Source: a bacterium (GTDB taxonomy: Bacteria; Krumholzibacteriota; Krumholzibacteriia; LZORAL124-64-63). From it: 44,319 bases of DNA. The notes under the pieces were generated by a model. It did not search any database. It was not told the origin of the DNA and was given only the letters and a program-made list of their open reading frames with translations. The translations under genes and the position numbers were made by a program. Below are positions 15,889 to 25,002 of the stretch, one piece after another. The stretch lies in assembly GCA_003353795.1 (NCBI GenBank), contig PIVY01000016.1:1-44319 (forward strand), written 5' to 3'. Within the stretch, counting starts at the first letter, position 1. Each line of letters begins with the position of its first letter.

Positions 15889-17413
15889 ATCCACGCCGAA
15901 CTGGGTGCTCGACCCACGCACGACCTGGTCCAACACCCACGAGAACTTCACGGTCCGTAACCTGGATGGCGTCTACCTGCTCGCCAACGCGCCGGCGACC
16001 AATCCGTTCACGGCCTACAAGGACACGGCCGACGCGATCCAGAAGCTGATCCGGCAGGCCCGCGGCATCCGCGAGTTGCGACCCGTGGGTGCGGGCTGGT
16101 CGCTGTCGCCCATGGTCGCCACCGGCGGGCGTCTGCTCAACAACAAGAACCTCAAGCTGCACATCCGATTCCGCGACCAGCGGCAGTTCGATCCCGCGTT
16201 CGTCGGGCAACCGAATCGCATCCACTGCTGCCAGGCCGGCATGACAATCAAGGCGGTCAGCCGGGTCCTCGAGCGCGAGAATCTGTCCCTGCCCACGTCG
16301 GGCGCAAGCAACGGGCAGACCATCGCCGGGGCGCTGTCGACGGGCACGCACGGCGCCGCCATCGGCTTCGGATCGATTCCCGAGTTCGTCGTCGGCCTGC
16401 ACCTGGCGACGGGCAAGGCGCAGACGATCTGGCTGGAGCGCGAGAGCCGACCGGTGCTCTCGGAGGCCATGGTCGGCATGTTTGGCGCCCAGCTGATTCG
16501 CAGCGACGAACTCTTCAACGCGGCGCTGGTCGGACTGGGCGGATTCGGGATGCTTCTGTCGGTGACCATCGAGGCCGTCCCGCGTTATCTCCTCGAGGTG
16601 CACACCAAGAAACTGAAGCTGAACGCGGCGCTGAAGCGGGCCATGGACGCCGCCGATTTCACCGCGCTGCCCATGGGACACGCCGGCCAGCGGCCGTACT
16701 CGGTCGACCTGCTCGTCAATCCGCACCGGCCCGACTCGGCGTACGTCACGCTGATGTACAAGCGCCGGTATCGGAACGACTACCCCCGGCACGACTTCAA
16801 CAATCCGGATTCCGCGCTCGGCGACGACGCCCTCAACGTCATGGGCGACATCATGGATGCCATTCCCGTGGTGGGGACCGTGGCGTTGCCGGGGATCATC
16901 ACGAGTCAGCTCGACGAGCGCTACGAGGAAGTGGCCGGCGCCAAAGGCCTGCACAGCGAGGTGTTCACCTCCACGAAGATCCGCGGCAACGTCAGCAGCA
17001 TGGGGATCGCCGTGTCGGCCGAGAACGCCAGCCGCGCCCTCCAGCTCGTGCTGGACACCCACGATGCGGCAGGCCCGTTCGCCGGCGCCCTGGGCGTCCG
17101 CTTCGTCAAGGGCACCGACGCCACGCTCGGCTTCACGCGCTTTCCGCGCACATGCGTGATCGAGGCGGACGGGGTGCAGAACGATCTGTCCCGACAGTTC
17201 AACCGCGCCCTGTGGAGAGCGTTCGATCAGAGCGACATCGAGCACACCCTGCACTGGGGCAAGCTCAACAACCTGACCCGGCGTCGCGTGCGGTCCATGT
17301 ACGGCGACGATCGCGTGGACCGCTGGCTGAACGCGCGGAACAAACTTCTCGCGCCGGCGGCCCGGCCGGTGTTCGCGAGCGACTTCCTGCGCAAGGCCGG
17401 TCTAGCGGATTAG
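15875..17413 (+). CDS. FAD-linked oxidase, ALO (sugar-lactone oxidase) type
   Basis: A 512-residue flavoprotein of the PCMH/FAD_binding_4 plus ALO class, which oxidises sugar lactones or polyols with oxygen or a carrier as acceptor. Motifs: LRPVGAGWSLSPM near residue 70, LPTSGASNGQTIAGALSTGTHG (in two parts, about 143-164) typical of the FAD-binding half, and HTLHWGKLNN near residue 460, the H-W-G-K signature of ALO family members such as gulonolactone and alditol oxidases. No signal peptide is seen. The ATG has GAGGAGG 6 bases upstream and overlaps the Bor-like gene by 14 bases. The longer open frame upstream runs antisense through the hydrolase gene and is not coding. Substrate unknown. Confidence 0.82.
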   Translation: MPAGESTPNWVLDPRTTWSNTHENFTVRNLDGVYLLANAPATNPFTAYKDTADAIQKLIRQARGIRELRPVGAGWSLSPMVATGGRLLNNKNLKLHIRFRDQRQFDPAFVGQPNRIHCCQAGMTIKAVSRVLERENLSLPTSGASNGQTIAGALSTGTHGAAIGFGSIPEFVVGLHLATGKAQTIWLERESRPVLSEAMVGMFGAQLIRSDELFNAALVGLGGFGMLLSVTIEAVPRYLLEVHTKKLKLNAALKRAMDAADFTALPMGHAGQRPYSVDLLVNPHRPDSAYVTLMYKRRYRNDYPRHDFNNPDSALGDDALNVMGDIMDAIPVVGTVALPGIITSQLDERYEEVAGAKGLHSEVFTSTKIRGNVSSMGIAVSAENASRALQLVLDTHDAAGPFAGALGVRFVKGTDATLGFTRFPRTCVIEADGVQNDLSRQFNRALWRAFDQSDIEHTLHWGKLNNLTRRRVRSMYGDDRVDRWLNARNKLLAPAARPVFASDFLRKAGLAD

Positions 17414-17508
17414 CTCGCGTGCCGGGACGATGGACGGAATCCCTGGAATGGCCTACTCTGTAGAGGATACGATTTCTTCCGCCATTCCGACGAGGATGCA
17501 CCCACCAA

Positions 17509-18579
17509 GTGCCCACACCTGACGTCCTCCAAGTGACCGACCCGACCTGGGATCCGGCAAGATCCCGGAGCTTGTTGGCACGCCTTTCCCGTCCACTCCT
17601 CCGCGACGAGCGCGACGTCGGGATCATCCAAACGCTGCTGCAGGTGTTCCTCCTGGTCGTATTGCCGGGGCTGCTCCTCTTCGTTCCGGGACTCTTCCGT
17701 TGGTGGCTGGCGCCGATCTACTGGTTCCTCTACATCCGCCACATCGGTCCGTTCACACTCATGCTCCACTGCGCGTGCCACCGGACCATCTTCCGCCGCG
17801 AAGTGGGTTTCCTGAATAACGTCTTCGCCTGGGTGATCGGCCCCTTCTTCGGTCACACGCCGGATTCCTACTTCATCCATCACATCGGCATGCATCACAC
17901 CGAGGACAACCTGCCCAGCGACCTCAGCTCGACCATGAAGTACCAGCGTGACAGCTTCCGCGACTTCCTCAAGTACGAGGCGGATTTCCTGTTCCTGGGC
18001 ATCCCCAAGCTGTTCCTCTACATGAAGAATCGCGGACGCACGAAACTCGCGCGACGTCTCGTCGTGGGCGAGCTCTCGTTCCTGATCGTGGCCGCGGCGG
18101 TCACCATCTGGAATCCGCCCGCAGGGCTGACCGTGTTCGTGGTGCCCTTCATGGCGACCCGCGTCCTCTTGATGACCGGCAACTGGGCCCAGCACGCGTT
18201 CATCGACCCCGACGCCTGCACCGACGACTACCGCACCGTGGTCACCTTCGTGAACAGCGTCTACAACCGGCGCGGCTTCAACGACGGCTACCACCTCACG
18301 CACCACCTCAAGCCCAGCCTCCATTACCTGGACATGCCCGGGGATTTCGAGAGTCGCCGCGAGGACATGATCAAGATGAACTCGCTGGTCTTCCGCAAGA
18401 TCGACTACTTCGAGATCTTCCTCATGCTGGTGACCAAGCGGCACCACAAGCTGGCGAGCTACTACGTGCAGCTGGACCCCGAGAACCCCAAGAGCGAGGA
18501 CGAGGTGGTGGCGCTCATCAAGCGGCGGGTGCGGCGGTTCGAGCCGGAAGAGCTGGCGGCGCTGACGGCGAGCGCCTGA
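17509..18579 (+). CDS. Membrane fatty-acid desaturase family protein
   Basis: A 356-residue integral membrane di-iron enzyme. Histidine clusters of the FA_desaturase family are present: H87-x3-H91, H124-H125...H129-H130 (HHIGMHH) and H263...H266-H267 (HLTHH), plus an extra HAF near 230. Hydrophobic segments lie at about 38-60, 66-90, 100-115, 188-203 and 207-225. It should introduce a double bond or hydroxyl into an acyl chain using oxygen and an electron donor. The start is a GTG (GAGG 13 bases upstream); no in-frame ATG fits better. It stands about 95 bases after the oxidase, so co-transcription is possible. Exact position specificity is not predictable. Confidence 0.82.
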   Translation: MPTPDVLQVTDPTWDPARSRSLLARLSRPLLRDERDVGIIQTLLQVFLLVVLPGLLLFVPGLFRWWLAPIYWFLYIRHIGPFTLMLHCACHRTIFRREVGFLNNVFAWVIGPFFGHTPDSYFIHHIGMHHTEDNLPSDLSSTMKYQRDSFRDFLKYEADFLFLGIPKLFLYMKNRGRTKLARRLVVGELSFLIVAAAVTIWNPPAGLTVFVVPFMATRVLLMTGNWAQHAFIDPDACTDDYRTVVTFVNSVYNRRGFNDGYHLTHHLKPSLHYLDMPGDFESRREDMIKMNSLVFRKIDYFEIFLMLVTKRHHKLASYYVQLDPENPKSEDEVVALIKRRVRRFEPEELAALTASA

Positions 18580-18738
18580 ATCCACGGCAGCGACATTTCC
18601 CACGAAATCTCATGATCACTTCCGGCACCGAACTGCGCGTCTAGAGGTAGACCCCGATCCCCGGTGGTCCAGCGATTCGTCGCCGACGAACAACGAATCC
18701 GTCGCCGCCGCGTGACGCGAACCATATTGGAGTCAACC

Positions 18739-19251
18739 ATGACAGGCCACAGCCGGAACCACGTCGCGATCCTGATCGTCCTGGCGCTCGCAGTCGCCGG
18801 GTGTTCGGACGACGACCCCACGGCCCCGTCGGTCCCGACCGACTACGACCACGCCCTGAGCTCCGAGGCCGACGGCCTGCGCATCACCGTCTCCACCTCG
18901 AAGGCGACCTACGAGTTCGCCGAAGACGTCGAGGTGCGCATCACCATGATGAACATCAGCGACCAGCCCCAGAACCTGGACTTCGCGCGAGGAAATCCGG
19001 CGCGCTTCAGCAACTTCAACCTGTCCATCCTGGACGGAGACGACTCCCAGCACCACGCAAGCGGTGACGGCGAGCGTGACACCCTCGAACTCGCACCCGG
19101 GGAGTCGATCTCCGCGACGATGACCTGGAACCAGAACTCCCGGTTCGGCGGCGAACCGGTCGACCGCGGCTTCTATCGGCTGAGCGGGAGGGTGGATTTC
19201 GACGATCGGGCCACTCTGCGGGTCGACCGCCTGTTCATCGAACTGGACTGA
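18739..19251 (+). CDS. BsuPI-domain lipoprotein
   Basis: A 170-residue predicted lipoprotein. The ATG follows GGAG by 6 bases; the signal ends in VAGC. After an acidic, Pro/Thr-rich linker the mature domain (about 50-170) reads as an Ig-like beta-sandwich: ITVSTSKATYEFAEDVEVRITMMN, FDxARGNPA, LELAPGESISATMTWNQ, GFYRLSGRVDF. This order matches the BsuPI family, named after an intracellular proteinase inhibitor of Bacillus; exported members are common and mostly uncharacterised. Inhibitor activity here is not implied. It is followed by a hairpin shared with the convergent methyltransferase gene. Confidence 0.75.
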   Translation: MTGHSRNHVAILIVLALAVAGCSDDDPTAPSVPTDYDHALSSEADGLRITVSTSKATYEFAEDVEVRITMMNISDQPQNLDFARGNPARFSNFNLSILDGDDSQHHASGDGERDTLELAPGESISATMTWNQNSRFGGEPVDRGFYRLSGRVDFDDRATLRVDRLFIELD

Positions 19252-19267
19252 CACCGACAAAACGATC

Positions 19268-19298
19268 GGGCCCCCAGCGTTCGTCGCGCCAGGGGCCC
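19268..19298. terminator. Terminator-like hairpin between convergent genes
   Basis: GGGCCCC...GGGGCCC arms with a small internal mismatch and a further GCG/CGC stem, between the BsuPI-type gene (+) and the methyltransferase gene (-). AAAA precedes it on the left, giving a short U run for minus-strand transcripts. Confidence 0.6.
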
Positions 19299-19314
19299 AC
19301 GGTCGGTCGATCAG

Positions 19315-20397
19315 TTAGTTCCGCGCCTCCAGCACCATGTTGAACGGCGTCTCGCTCGCCCGGCGCACCGTGCCGAATCCACCCTCATCCCCGATGACTC
19401 CGGCCAGCCGGCTCTGCCCCGCCTGCGCGCCCAGCGCCGCGCCGACTTCCTGGCTCAGGGAGCACGGCGTGCACACGGCGGTGGAGAACGCGTAGTAGAC
19501 GCGGCCGATGGGATTGAGATTTTCGGTCAGCGTGTCCTGCGCCATGGGCTCCACCACCATCATGGAACCGTCATCGGCCAGCGTCTCGCGCACCCGCGCC
19601 GCCGCACCGGCCGGATCGCCCATGTCGTGCAGGCAGTCGAACAGGGTCACCAGGTCCCAGTTCTCGTTCGGGATCTCCTTGGCCGTGGACATCTCGAAGC
19701 TCACGTTGGTGAGACCCTTCTCGGCGGCCAGGCGGCGCGCCTCGACCAGGCTGGGCTCGTGCAGGTCGTAGCCGGTGAACTGCGAGTTCGGGTAGTTCTC
19801 GGCCATGATCATGGTCGACAGACCGTGTCCGCAGCCCACGTCGGCCACCTTGGCGCCACTTTCGAGCTTCTCGACCGTGCCGGTCAGCGACGGCAGCCAG
19901 TCCTGGATCAGGTGCGTGCGGTAGGACGGGCGGAAGAACTTGGCCGTACCGCAGAACAGGCAGCTGTCGTGGTCGCCCCAGCCGACGCCCTCGCCGCTGC
20001 GGAAAGCATCGGCCAGCTTGGGCTCGTCCACGTAGAGCGAACGGATGGCGTGGAAACCGCCTGTCATGAGGAACGGGCTGTCCTTGCTGGCGAAGATGGC
20101 CTGCTGCTCGGGGGTCATGGAGAACGTGTCGGTGGTGGCGTCGTGCTCGACGTAGCCGCTAGCGGCGTTGGCGCTGAGCCACTCGCGGACGTAGCGCTCG
20201 TGGCAACCGGTGCGAGCGGCGAGGGTCGCAGCGTCGACGTGACCGTGGTTGGCGAGAGCCTCGTAGAGTCCCAGCTTGTCGCCGGTGAGAACGAGCGAGC
20301 CCATGGCGGCGGCGCCGAGTTCGGTGACCATCTTCATGGCCATGTCGTGCATCTTGTCGGGGTCGATGGTGGCGGCGGGATTCAGCTTGGCTTCCAT
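19315..20397 (-). CDS. SAM-dependent methyltransferase with winged-helix N-domain
   Basis: A 360-residue methyltransferase. Residues 20-95 form a winged-helix dimerisation domain (AALAxxG-type helices, TLAARTGCHERYVREWLSA, GYVEHDATTDTFSMT), as in O-methyltransferases and the Rv2258c-like group. The catalytic Rossmann domain has motif I at KVADVGCGHGLSTMIMA, the acidic residue in FTGYDLHEP, and DLVTLFDCLHDMGDP. GAGGAG precedes the ATG by 8 bases. The acceptor is unknown; Rv2258c-like proteins are common and mostly uncharacterised. It stands alone on the minus strand between a terminator hairpin and a gap of 148 bases. Confidence 0.83.
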   Translation of the reverse strand: MEAKLNPAATIDPDKMHDMAMKMVTELGAAAMGSLVLTGDKLGLYEALANHGHVDAATLAARTGCHERYVREWLSANAASGYVEHDATTDTFSMTPEQQAIFASKDSPFLMTGGFHAIRSLYVDEPKLADAFRSGEGVGWGDHDSCLFCGTAKFFRPSYRTHLIQDWLPSLTGTVEKLESGAKVADVGCGHGLSTMIMAENYPNSQFTGYDLHEPSLVEARRLAAEKGLTNVSFEMSTAKEIPNENWDLVTLFDCLHDMGDPAGAAARVRETLADDGSMMVVEPMAQDTLTENLNPIGRVYYAFSTAVCTPCSLSQEVGAALGAQAGQSRLAGVIGDEGGFGTVRRASETPFNMVLEARN

Positions 20398-20545
20398 CTA
20401 TGTGCTCCTCGAACGGGGAAGGCCGTCGGCCGGCCCGAAGATTCCGTGGGCGAGATCTTGCCCTTGTCGAGGAGCAGTTCGTTGTTCCGGTGGGTGGGCT
20501 GCCAGGTTTTATTCGGTGGAGTGGAGGTTCGATCGACTCGCTCTG

Positions 20546-21916
20546 CTAGCGCCGTCTCATGAGGTACAGCATGCGGGAACTGCCTTCGATGCCCCGTTTG
20601 TGGACGATCTCGAATTCCCCCCCGAATGCAGCCTCGAATCCGTCCGGGTCATAATCCGGAAACACGTCCTCGCGGGTGACAAGGAGGCGGTCCACCTGGG
20701 TATCTCCCTTGGGCACGAACTCGATGATCAGCCAGCGACCCGCCCGGGCGAAGAATCTCGCCAGCAGCGGCAGCGGCACGTTGTTGCTGATGGCGAGGTG
20801 ATGGATCAGGGCGAGCGCGAGAACCACGTCCGTGGGGCCGCGCCCCAGGAGCGAGGCCCGCTCGGTGTGGTTCCAACCCAGATCAGGACTGGGGTTCGTC
20901 AGGTCCATCAACAGGGGCAGGAGATTCGCCTCCCCCTTGTCCTTCACCTCGCGCCAGTTGTTCTCCACCGCGACGGGGTCGATGTCCAGCGCCACCGTGG
21001 GCAGTCCCCGGTCGCTGGCGACGCGGCTGAAGAAGCCGTTGTTGGCGCCCAGGTCCCAGGCCGTGCTGGCGTCGGTCGCGGCCAGGAAATCGTCCACGAT
21101 TTCGCGTTTGCGGGACAGGGCCGCGTCGGAGTAGTTGGTGTCGGAATAATAGGCGCCCCACTCGGTTCCGGCAGGCTTCCACTCCAGCCGGCGGACGGCT
21201 CCCCGCAGGCTGTCGATGATCCCAAGCAGGGCGCGGCGCGACACCCGGGTGTCCTTACCCGACTTCCGGCGATCCTCGTGCTTCTTCTGACTGGCGGCGT
21301 GGGCATGCAAGTGCATGAGCAGGCCGGGATTCAGCTTCGTGCGCAGAGGCAGCAGGGAGGCCGCCAGATCGAGGGGCACGCCGTCGATGCCGGTGCGCAG
21401 GAGGCTACCGAGGCGCACGTCCCGATAGGCCATGAGGGCCAGCGGCGCCAGGAAATGCTGGCAGAACTGCCGATACGCCACCCAGGGCGAACCCTCCTCG
21501 TGCGCGGTTAAGGACAGGGTGTCAATGAGCACCGGTCGACCGTGGTGAAACTGGATGTTGTAGGCCGAGGCGTCCTTGAGCGTCATCCCGCTCTTGAGGG
21601 CGATCTTCTGGATGCGCAGCGTGGTCAGGGCCGCGTCCTTGAGCTGGGAAAACGACCACTCGTAAGGATAGCTGATGAACGGCACCAGCTCCGGTTGCAG
21701 GACCTTGTAGGCGATGTCCGGACGTGGGGATTCCAGTTCAACCTCGGCGTGAGGAATCAGCAGATCCTTGTCCACCAGTCGCTGGTACAGGCCCGAGTCC
21801 GTGAGCATTCGGTAGTCCTCGGCGTAGACCTGATTGACCTGGCGGTACAGCGTGCCGTCTTGCCGGAATAGGAATCCGCTGGGGTCGCGAAAACTCGCGG
21901 CGAGAATGCTATTCAT
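20546..21916 (-). CDS. NoeA-like class I methyltransferase of glycan loci
   Basis: A 456-residue protein with two parts. Residues 1-200 (FRDPSGFLFRQDGTLYRQVN, YRMLTDSGLYQRLVDKDLLI, then YNIQFHHGRPVLIDTLSL, a degenerate kinase-like H-x-x-x-P-x-x-I-D element) match proteins often annotated as nodulation NoeA-related methyltransferases. The C-terminal half is a Rossmann methyltransferase with AWDLGANNGFFSRVA as motif I and VALDIDPVAV after it. Such proteins recur in surface-polysaccharide clusters. Its ATG lies inside the end of the upstream 71-residue gene (8-base overlap, ATGAATAG), so translation is coupled. Substrate probably a glycan or lipid-linked sugar, by context only. Confidence 0.75.
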   Translation of the reverse strand: MNSILAASFRDPSGFLFRQDGTLYRQVNQVYAEDYRMLTDSGLYQRLVDKDLLIPHAEVELESPRPDIAYKVLQPELVPFISYPYEWSFSQLKDAALTTLRIQKIALKSGMTLKDASAYNIQFHHGRPVLIDTLSLTAHEEGSPWVAYRQFCQHFLAPLALMAYRDVRLGSLLRTGIDGVPLDLAASLLPLRTKLNPGLLMHLHAHAASQKKHEDRRKSGKDTRVSRRALLGIIDSLRGAVRRLEWKPAGTEWGAYYSDTNYSDAALSRKREIVDDFLAATDASTAWDLGANNGFFSRVASDRGLPTVALDIDPVAVENNWREVKDKGEANLLPLLMDLTNPSPDLGWNHTERASLLGRGPTDVVLALALIHHLAISNNVPLPLLARFFARAGRWLIIEFVPKGDTQVDRLLVTREDVFPDYDPDGFEAAFGGEFEIVHKRGIEGSSRMLYLMRRR

Positions 21917-22124
21917 CGTCGTCGAGTTCGACGGGCTTCCCCGTCACGACGGCCTTGATCTTGTGCCAGAAGAGCTTGACGGCCACGCCGATGCCGACGA
22001 CGGCGGCGATCAAACCCTGGACCAGGAGGCTGCCGGTGCCGGGGTCGATGTAGGCGTGAGCAGGAGCCGCCAGCAACAGCGCGACCGTAGCCAGGGCGAC
22101 CGTCGACATGGTCGATGACTTCAT
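21909..22124 (-). CDS. Small YIDPGTGS membrane protein
   Basis: A 71-residue protein: signal-like N-terminus (STVALATVALLLAAPAHA), then AYIDPGTGSLLVQGLIAAVVGIGVAVKLFWHKIKAV. I have seen this conserved small-protein pattern next to NoeA-like methyltransferases and sulfatase-like proteins, but its function is unknown to me. One membrane segment spans about residues 36-54, with a basic stretch after it and an acidic end (ELDDDE). The start is the ATG at 22124; the open frame upstream has non-coding composition. It overlaps the methyltransferase start by 8 bases and is divergent from the AlkP/sulfatase-like gene, about 200 bases away. Confidence 0.75.
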   Translation of the reverse strand: MKSSTMSTVALATVALLLAAPAHAYIDPGTGSLLVQGLIAAVVGIGVAVKLFWHKIKAVVTGKPVELDDDE

Positions 22125-22327
22125 GGGATTCCGATCGTTGTTGCGGCCGGGAACCCGGCGGCACTGGTCTCTCGCGGACGACAAACGGGACTCGCAGGCA
22201 AGTGTAGTTGAAGCGTCCACAAAGTGTAAGGAGTGATTGAACGGAAAGCTGGATCCCAATACTCTGGCGAGGGCCGAACCGCCCGGTTCGGGCCGGCGGG
22301 ACATCCGTCGCAGCCAGGCACCGCATC

Positions 22328-24856
22328 ATGGCCACATATTCCGAGGTTCTTGCTTTGTCAATCCCGCGGCCCACTCCGGACATCCAGCCGTTTCGGACCA
22401 TCCTGCTGCAGATCGCGGCGCTGACCGCCCTGGCCCTGGGTCAGCCGCTCTTGCAACTCGTGAAGGAAAATCCGGAGTTCTTGAGCGTCCATCGTAGCCA
22501 GGGCTGGGACATCGTCATCTTCACGGCCGTCCTGCTGCTGGTCGTGCCGGCGATCCTCGCGGCAGTGGTGGCCATCGTGGGAAAGATCGGGCGTCGCGCC
22601 GGCATGCTCGTCCAGGCAGCCGTACTCGGAGGGTTGCTCGCCCTGACCGTGCTGCCGATCCTCGATCGACTGCCGGCAATCGGCGGCTGGCTGACCCTCG
22701 CTGCGGGCGCGGCGATCGGGCTGGCGTTCGCCTTGGGCTTCGTCCGGTCCAGCTTCATCCGCCAGAATCTTGCGATCCTGGCCCTGGTCGTGCCCATCTT
22801 CATGGCGCTTTTCCTGGGGGCGGCGCCCATCCGAGGCATCCTGTTGCCCCCCGAGGCGCCGGCACCCATGCCCGGGCTGCAGGTCGAAGATCCCGTAGTG
22901 CTCATCATCTTCGACGAGTTGCCGACCTCGTCACTCATGGGCCCGGACGGTGAACTGGATTGCCAGCTGTTCCCCGCCTTCTGCCGCCTGGCTGAGCATT
23001 CCACGTGGTACCGGAACGCCACGTCGATCAGCGGGGCCACGTTGCGGTCCGTCCCTGCCATCATGAGTGGAAAACTGCCCCAATGGCGGGAGTCGCCGAC
23101 CCTCGCCGACCATCCCGAAAACATCTTCACCCTGCTGGCCGCCACCCACGACATCTCCGCCATGGAAGTCCAGACCAGCCTCTGCCCCGAGGATCTGGCT
23201 CGCAACCACCTGCCTGGGCTGGCCGACCGGCTCGAGCTCCTGCTGGTGGATCTCTTCGTCCTCTATCAGCACATTGTCGTGCCGGAGCACTGGCGGATCG
23301 ACCTGCCACCAGTGGCCGACAAATGGGGCAACTTCCTTGGCACGTCGGAAAAAGGCGGCGTGGATAACGGGAGCAAGCGGTACGCGAACCTGGCAGCCTT
23401 CCTGTCGTCCATCGACGCGGGTGACCGCCCGCCGCTGATCGTCGCCCACACCCTGTTGCCGCACAGTCCGTTCCAATTCCTGCCCGACGGACGGTACTAC
23501 AACCGAAAACGGGCGATCCCCTCGAACCCCGACGGAACGTGGCGCGACGATTCCGAGGTGATCGCCCACAGCTACCGGCGCCACCTCTTGCAGCTCGTGG
23601 CCGTGGACCACCAGCTGGGCCGGCTGCTCGACCGCCTCGAGGAGCTGGACCTGTTCGACGCGGCCGCCGTCGTCGTCACCGCCGACCACGGCATCAGCTT
23701 CAAGCCTGGATTGCACCGCCGCCAGTACCGTCCGGGTAACGAGGCCGATCTCATGTTCGCGCCGCTGTTCATCAAGGCGCCCGGCCAGACCTCCGGCGCC
23801 ATCGACGACCGCTTCGTCCAGTCGCTGGACATCATGCCGACGCTGGCCTCGGCCCTGGGCATCGAGCTGCCGTGGGAATGCGCCGGCGTGGACCTCCTCA
23901 GCGAGCCGGTCGATCGCCAGGATCTTCTCTTCATGGACCAGGACGCCCGCCAGGAACGGCAGTTCGGCATCGAAATCCGGCGCGACCTCGACGCCAACGT
24001 CGCCTGGAAGCACGCACTGTTCGGCACCCAGGGAGGCCCGGAACGCCTGTTCACCGCCTACGATCCGGGCGGCGTCCTCGGTCGCGCTGTGGCCGACCTG
24101 CCAGTGGCGCCGCATCCGACGTTCCGCGGCGGGATCCGTGAATTTGAGAAACTGGACGCCGTGGACCTGGACAGTCGATTCGTGCCGGCGGAGATCAACG
24201 GCATGGTCGAGGGCTACAGTGGAGATGAAAGGCTCGTGTTGGCGCTCGCTGTCAACGGCACGATCGTCGGGGCGTCCCGCACCTACCTCGACCGCCCCAG
24301 AGCCGGCGTTCGCCGGTGGCAAATCACCGTTTCTCCTGACGTCTTCCGCGATGGCGCCAACGAAGCCGAACTGTTCCTGGTGGACAAGGCGGCGCCAGGA
24401 ACGCAGTTGCTCCGCGTCCCCATGGTCACCCCCCTCTCGGGCGAGGCCACGCTTCTGGGCACAAACCTTGGCGGCACGAACGCCGAGCGCGTCATCGAGA
24501 GCGGTCTCTTCGGCTCCCACGACTGGGGCGACCACGTCGTGCGCTGGACCGACGGCAAGGGTCGCTGGACGATTCCCATCCGACCCGACGAGGTCCCGCG
24601 CCTGCTGGAACTGGGAATCGTCAGCAGCGGTCCGCCGGGTGCGGAGCTGACCGTCAACGTCAACGGCAGCCCCCTGCTGAAACTGGTCTTGCCAAGCGGC
24701 GACTGGGAAACGAGCCTGCCCCTGGACAATGCCGACATCGGCGGCGATTTGACCGTCGAGCTCGAGAGCACCGTGTTCGTGCCGGCGAAGGTCAATCCCG
24801 AGAGTAACGACCGGCGCAAGCTGGGCGTGGCGGTGCGGAAGCTGGTGGTGAGGTAA
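22328..24856 (+). CDS. Membrane-anchored sulfatase-like (alkaline phosphatase superfamily) protein
   Basis: An 842-residue protein. The first about 180 residues contain four or five membrane segments (TILLQIAALTALALG, IVIFTAVLLLVVPAILAAVVA, LLALTVLPIL, LTLAAGAAIGLAFALGF, LAILALVVPIFMALF). A sulfatase-type AlkP domain follows: VVLIIFDELP (about 190-199, metal-binding Asp), a nucleophile region at SISGATLRSVPAIMSG, HTLLPHSPF, and VVTADHGISF near 455 with a following HRRQ. About 280 residues of beta-rich C-terminal domain complete it. Such proteins are transferases or hydrolases that modify surface glycans with phosphate-containing groups. Weak AGG ribosome binding site. Divergent from the YIDPGTGS/NoeA-like pair. 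Confidence 0.8.
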   Translation: MATYSEVLALSIPRPTPDIQPFRTILLQIAALTALALGQPLLQLVKENPEFLSVHRSQGWDIVIFTAVLLLVVPAILAAVVAIVGKIGRRAGMLVQAAVLGGLLALTVLPILDRLPAIGGWLTLAAGAAIGLAFALGFVRSSFIRQNLAILALVVPIFMALFLGAAPIRGILLPPEAPAPMPGLQVEDPVVLIIFDELPTSSLMGPDGELDCQLFPAFCRLAEHSTWYRNATSISGATLRSVPAIMSGKLPQWRESPTLADHPENIFTLLAATHDISAMEVQTSLCPEDLARNHLPGLADRLELLLVDLFVLYQHIVVPEHWRIDLPPVADKWGNFLGTSEKGGVDNGSKRYANLAAFLSSIDAGDRPPLIVAHTLLPHSPFQFLPDGRYYNRKRAIPSNPDGTWRDDSEVIAHSYRRHLLQLVAVDHQLGRLLDRLEELDLFDAAAVVVTADHGISFKPGLHRRQYRPGNEADLMFAPLFIKAPGQTSGAIDDRFVQSLDIMPTLASALGIELPWECAGVDLLSEPVDRQDLLFMDQDARQERQFGIEIRRDLDANVAWKHALFGTQGGPERLFTAYDPGGVLGRAVADLPVAPHPTFRGGIREFEKLDAVDLDSRFVPAEINGMVEGYSGDERLVLALAVNGTIVGASRTYLDRPRAGVRRWQITVSPDVFRDGANEAELFLVDKAAPGTQLLRVPMVTPLSGEATLLGTNLGGTNAERVIESGLFGSHDWGDHVVRWTDGKGRWTIPIRPDEVPRLLELGIVSSGPPGAELTVNVNGSPLLKLVLPSGDWETSLPLDNADIGGDLTVELESTVFVPAKVNPESNDRRKLGVAVRKLVVR

Positions 24857-25002
24857 GGCGCCCGGCACCAGGCTCTGGATTTCGCCAGATTCGTGATCGA
24901 GGTCGAAGGAACGTGCCGGCTACCATGGTCTTTCGTTGGCTCCAGCGCCCGTCGCGTGTACCTTGATTCCGAACCAATCACACTCTCAAGGAGAGACCGG
25001 CC

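Noticed and set aside
13544-17413. A 1289-codon open frame on the plus strand
   Set aside because: Its first two thirds are antisense to the beta-lactamase-fold gene and have R/G/H-rich composition; only the part from the ATG at 15875 (FAD oxidase) is real.
22931-24868. A 645-codon minus-strand frame
   Set aside because: Antisense shadow of the sulfatase-like gene, poor composition.
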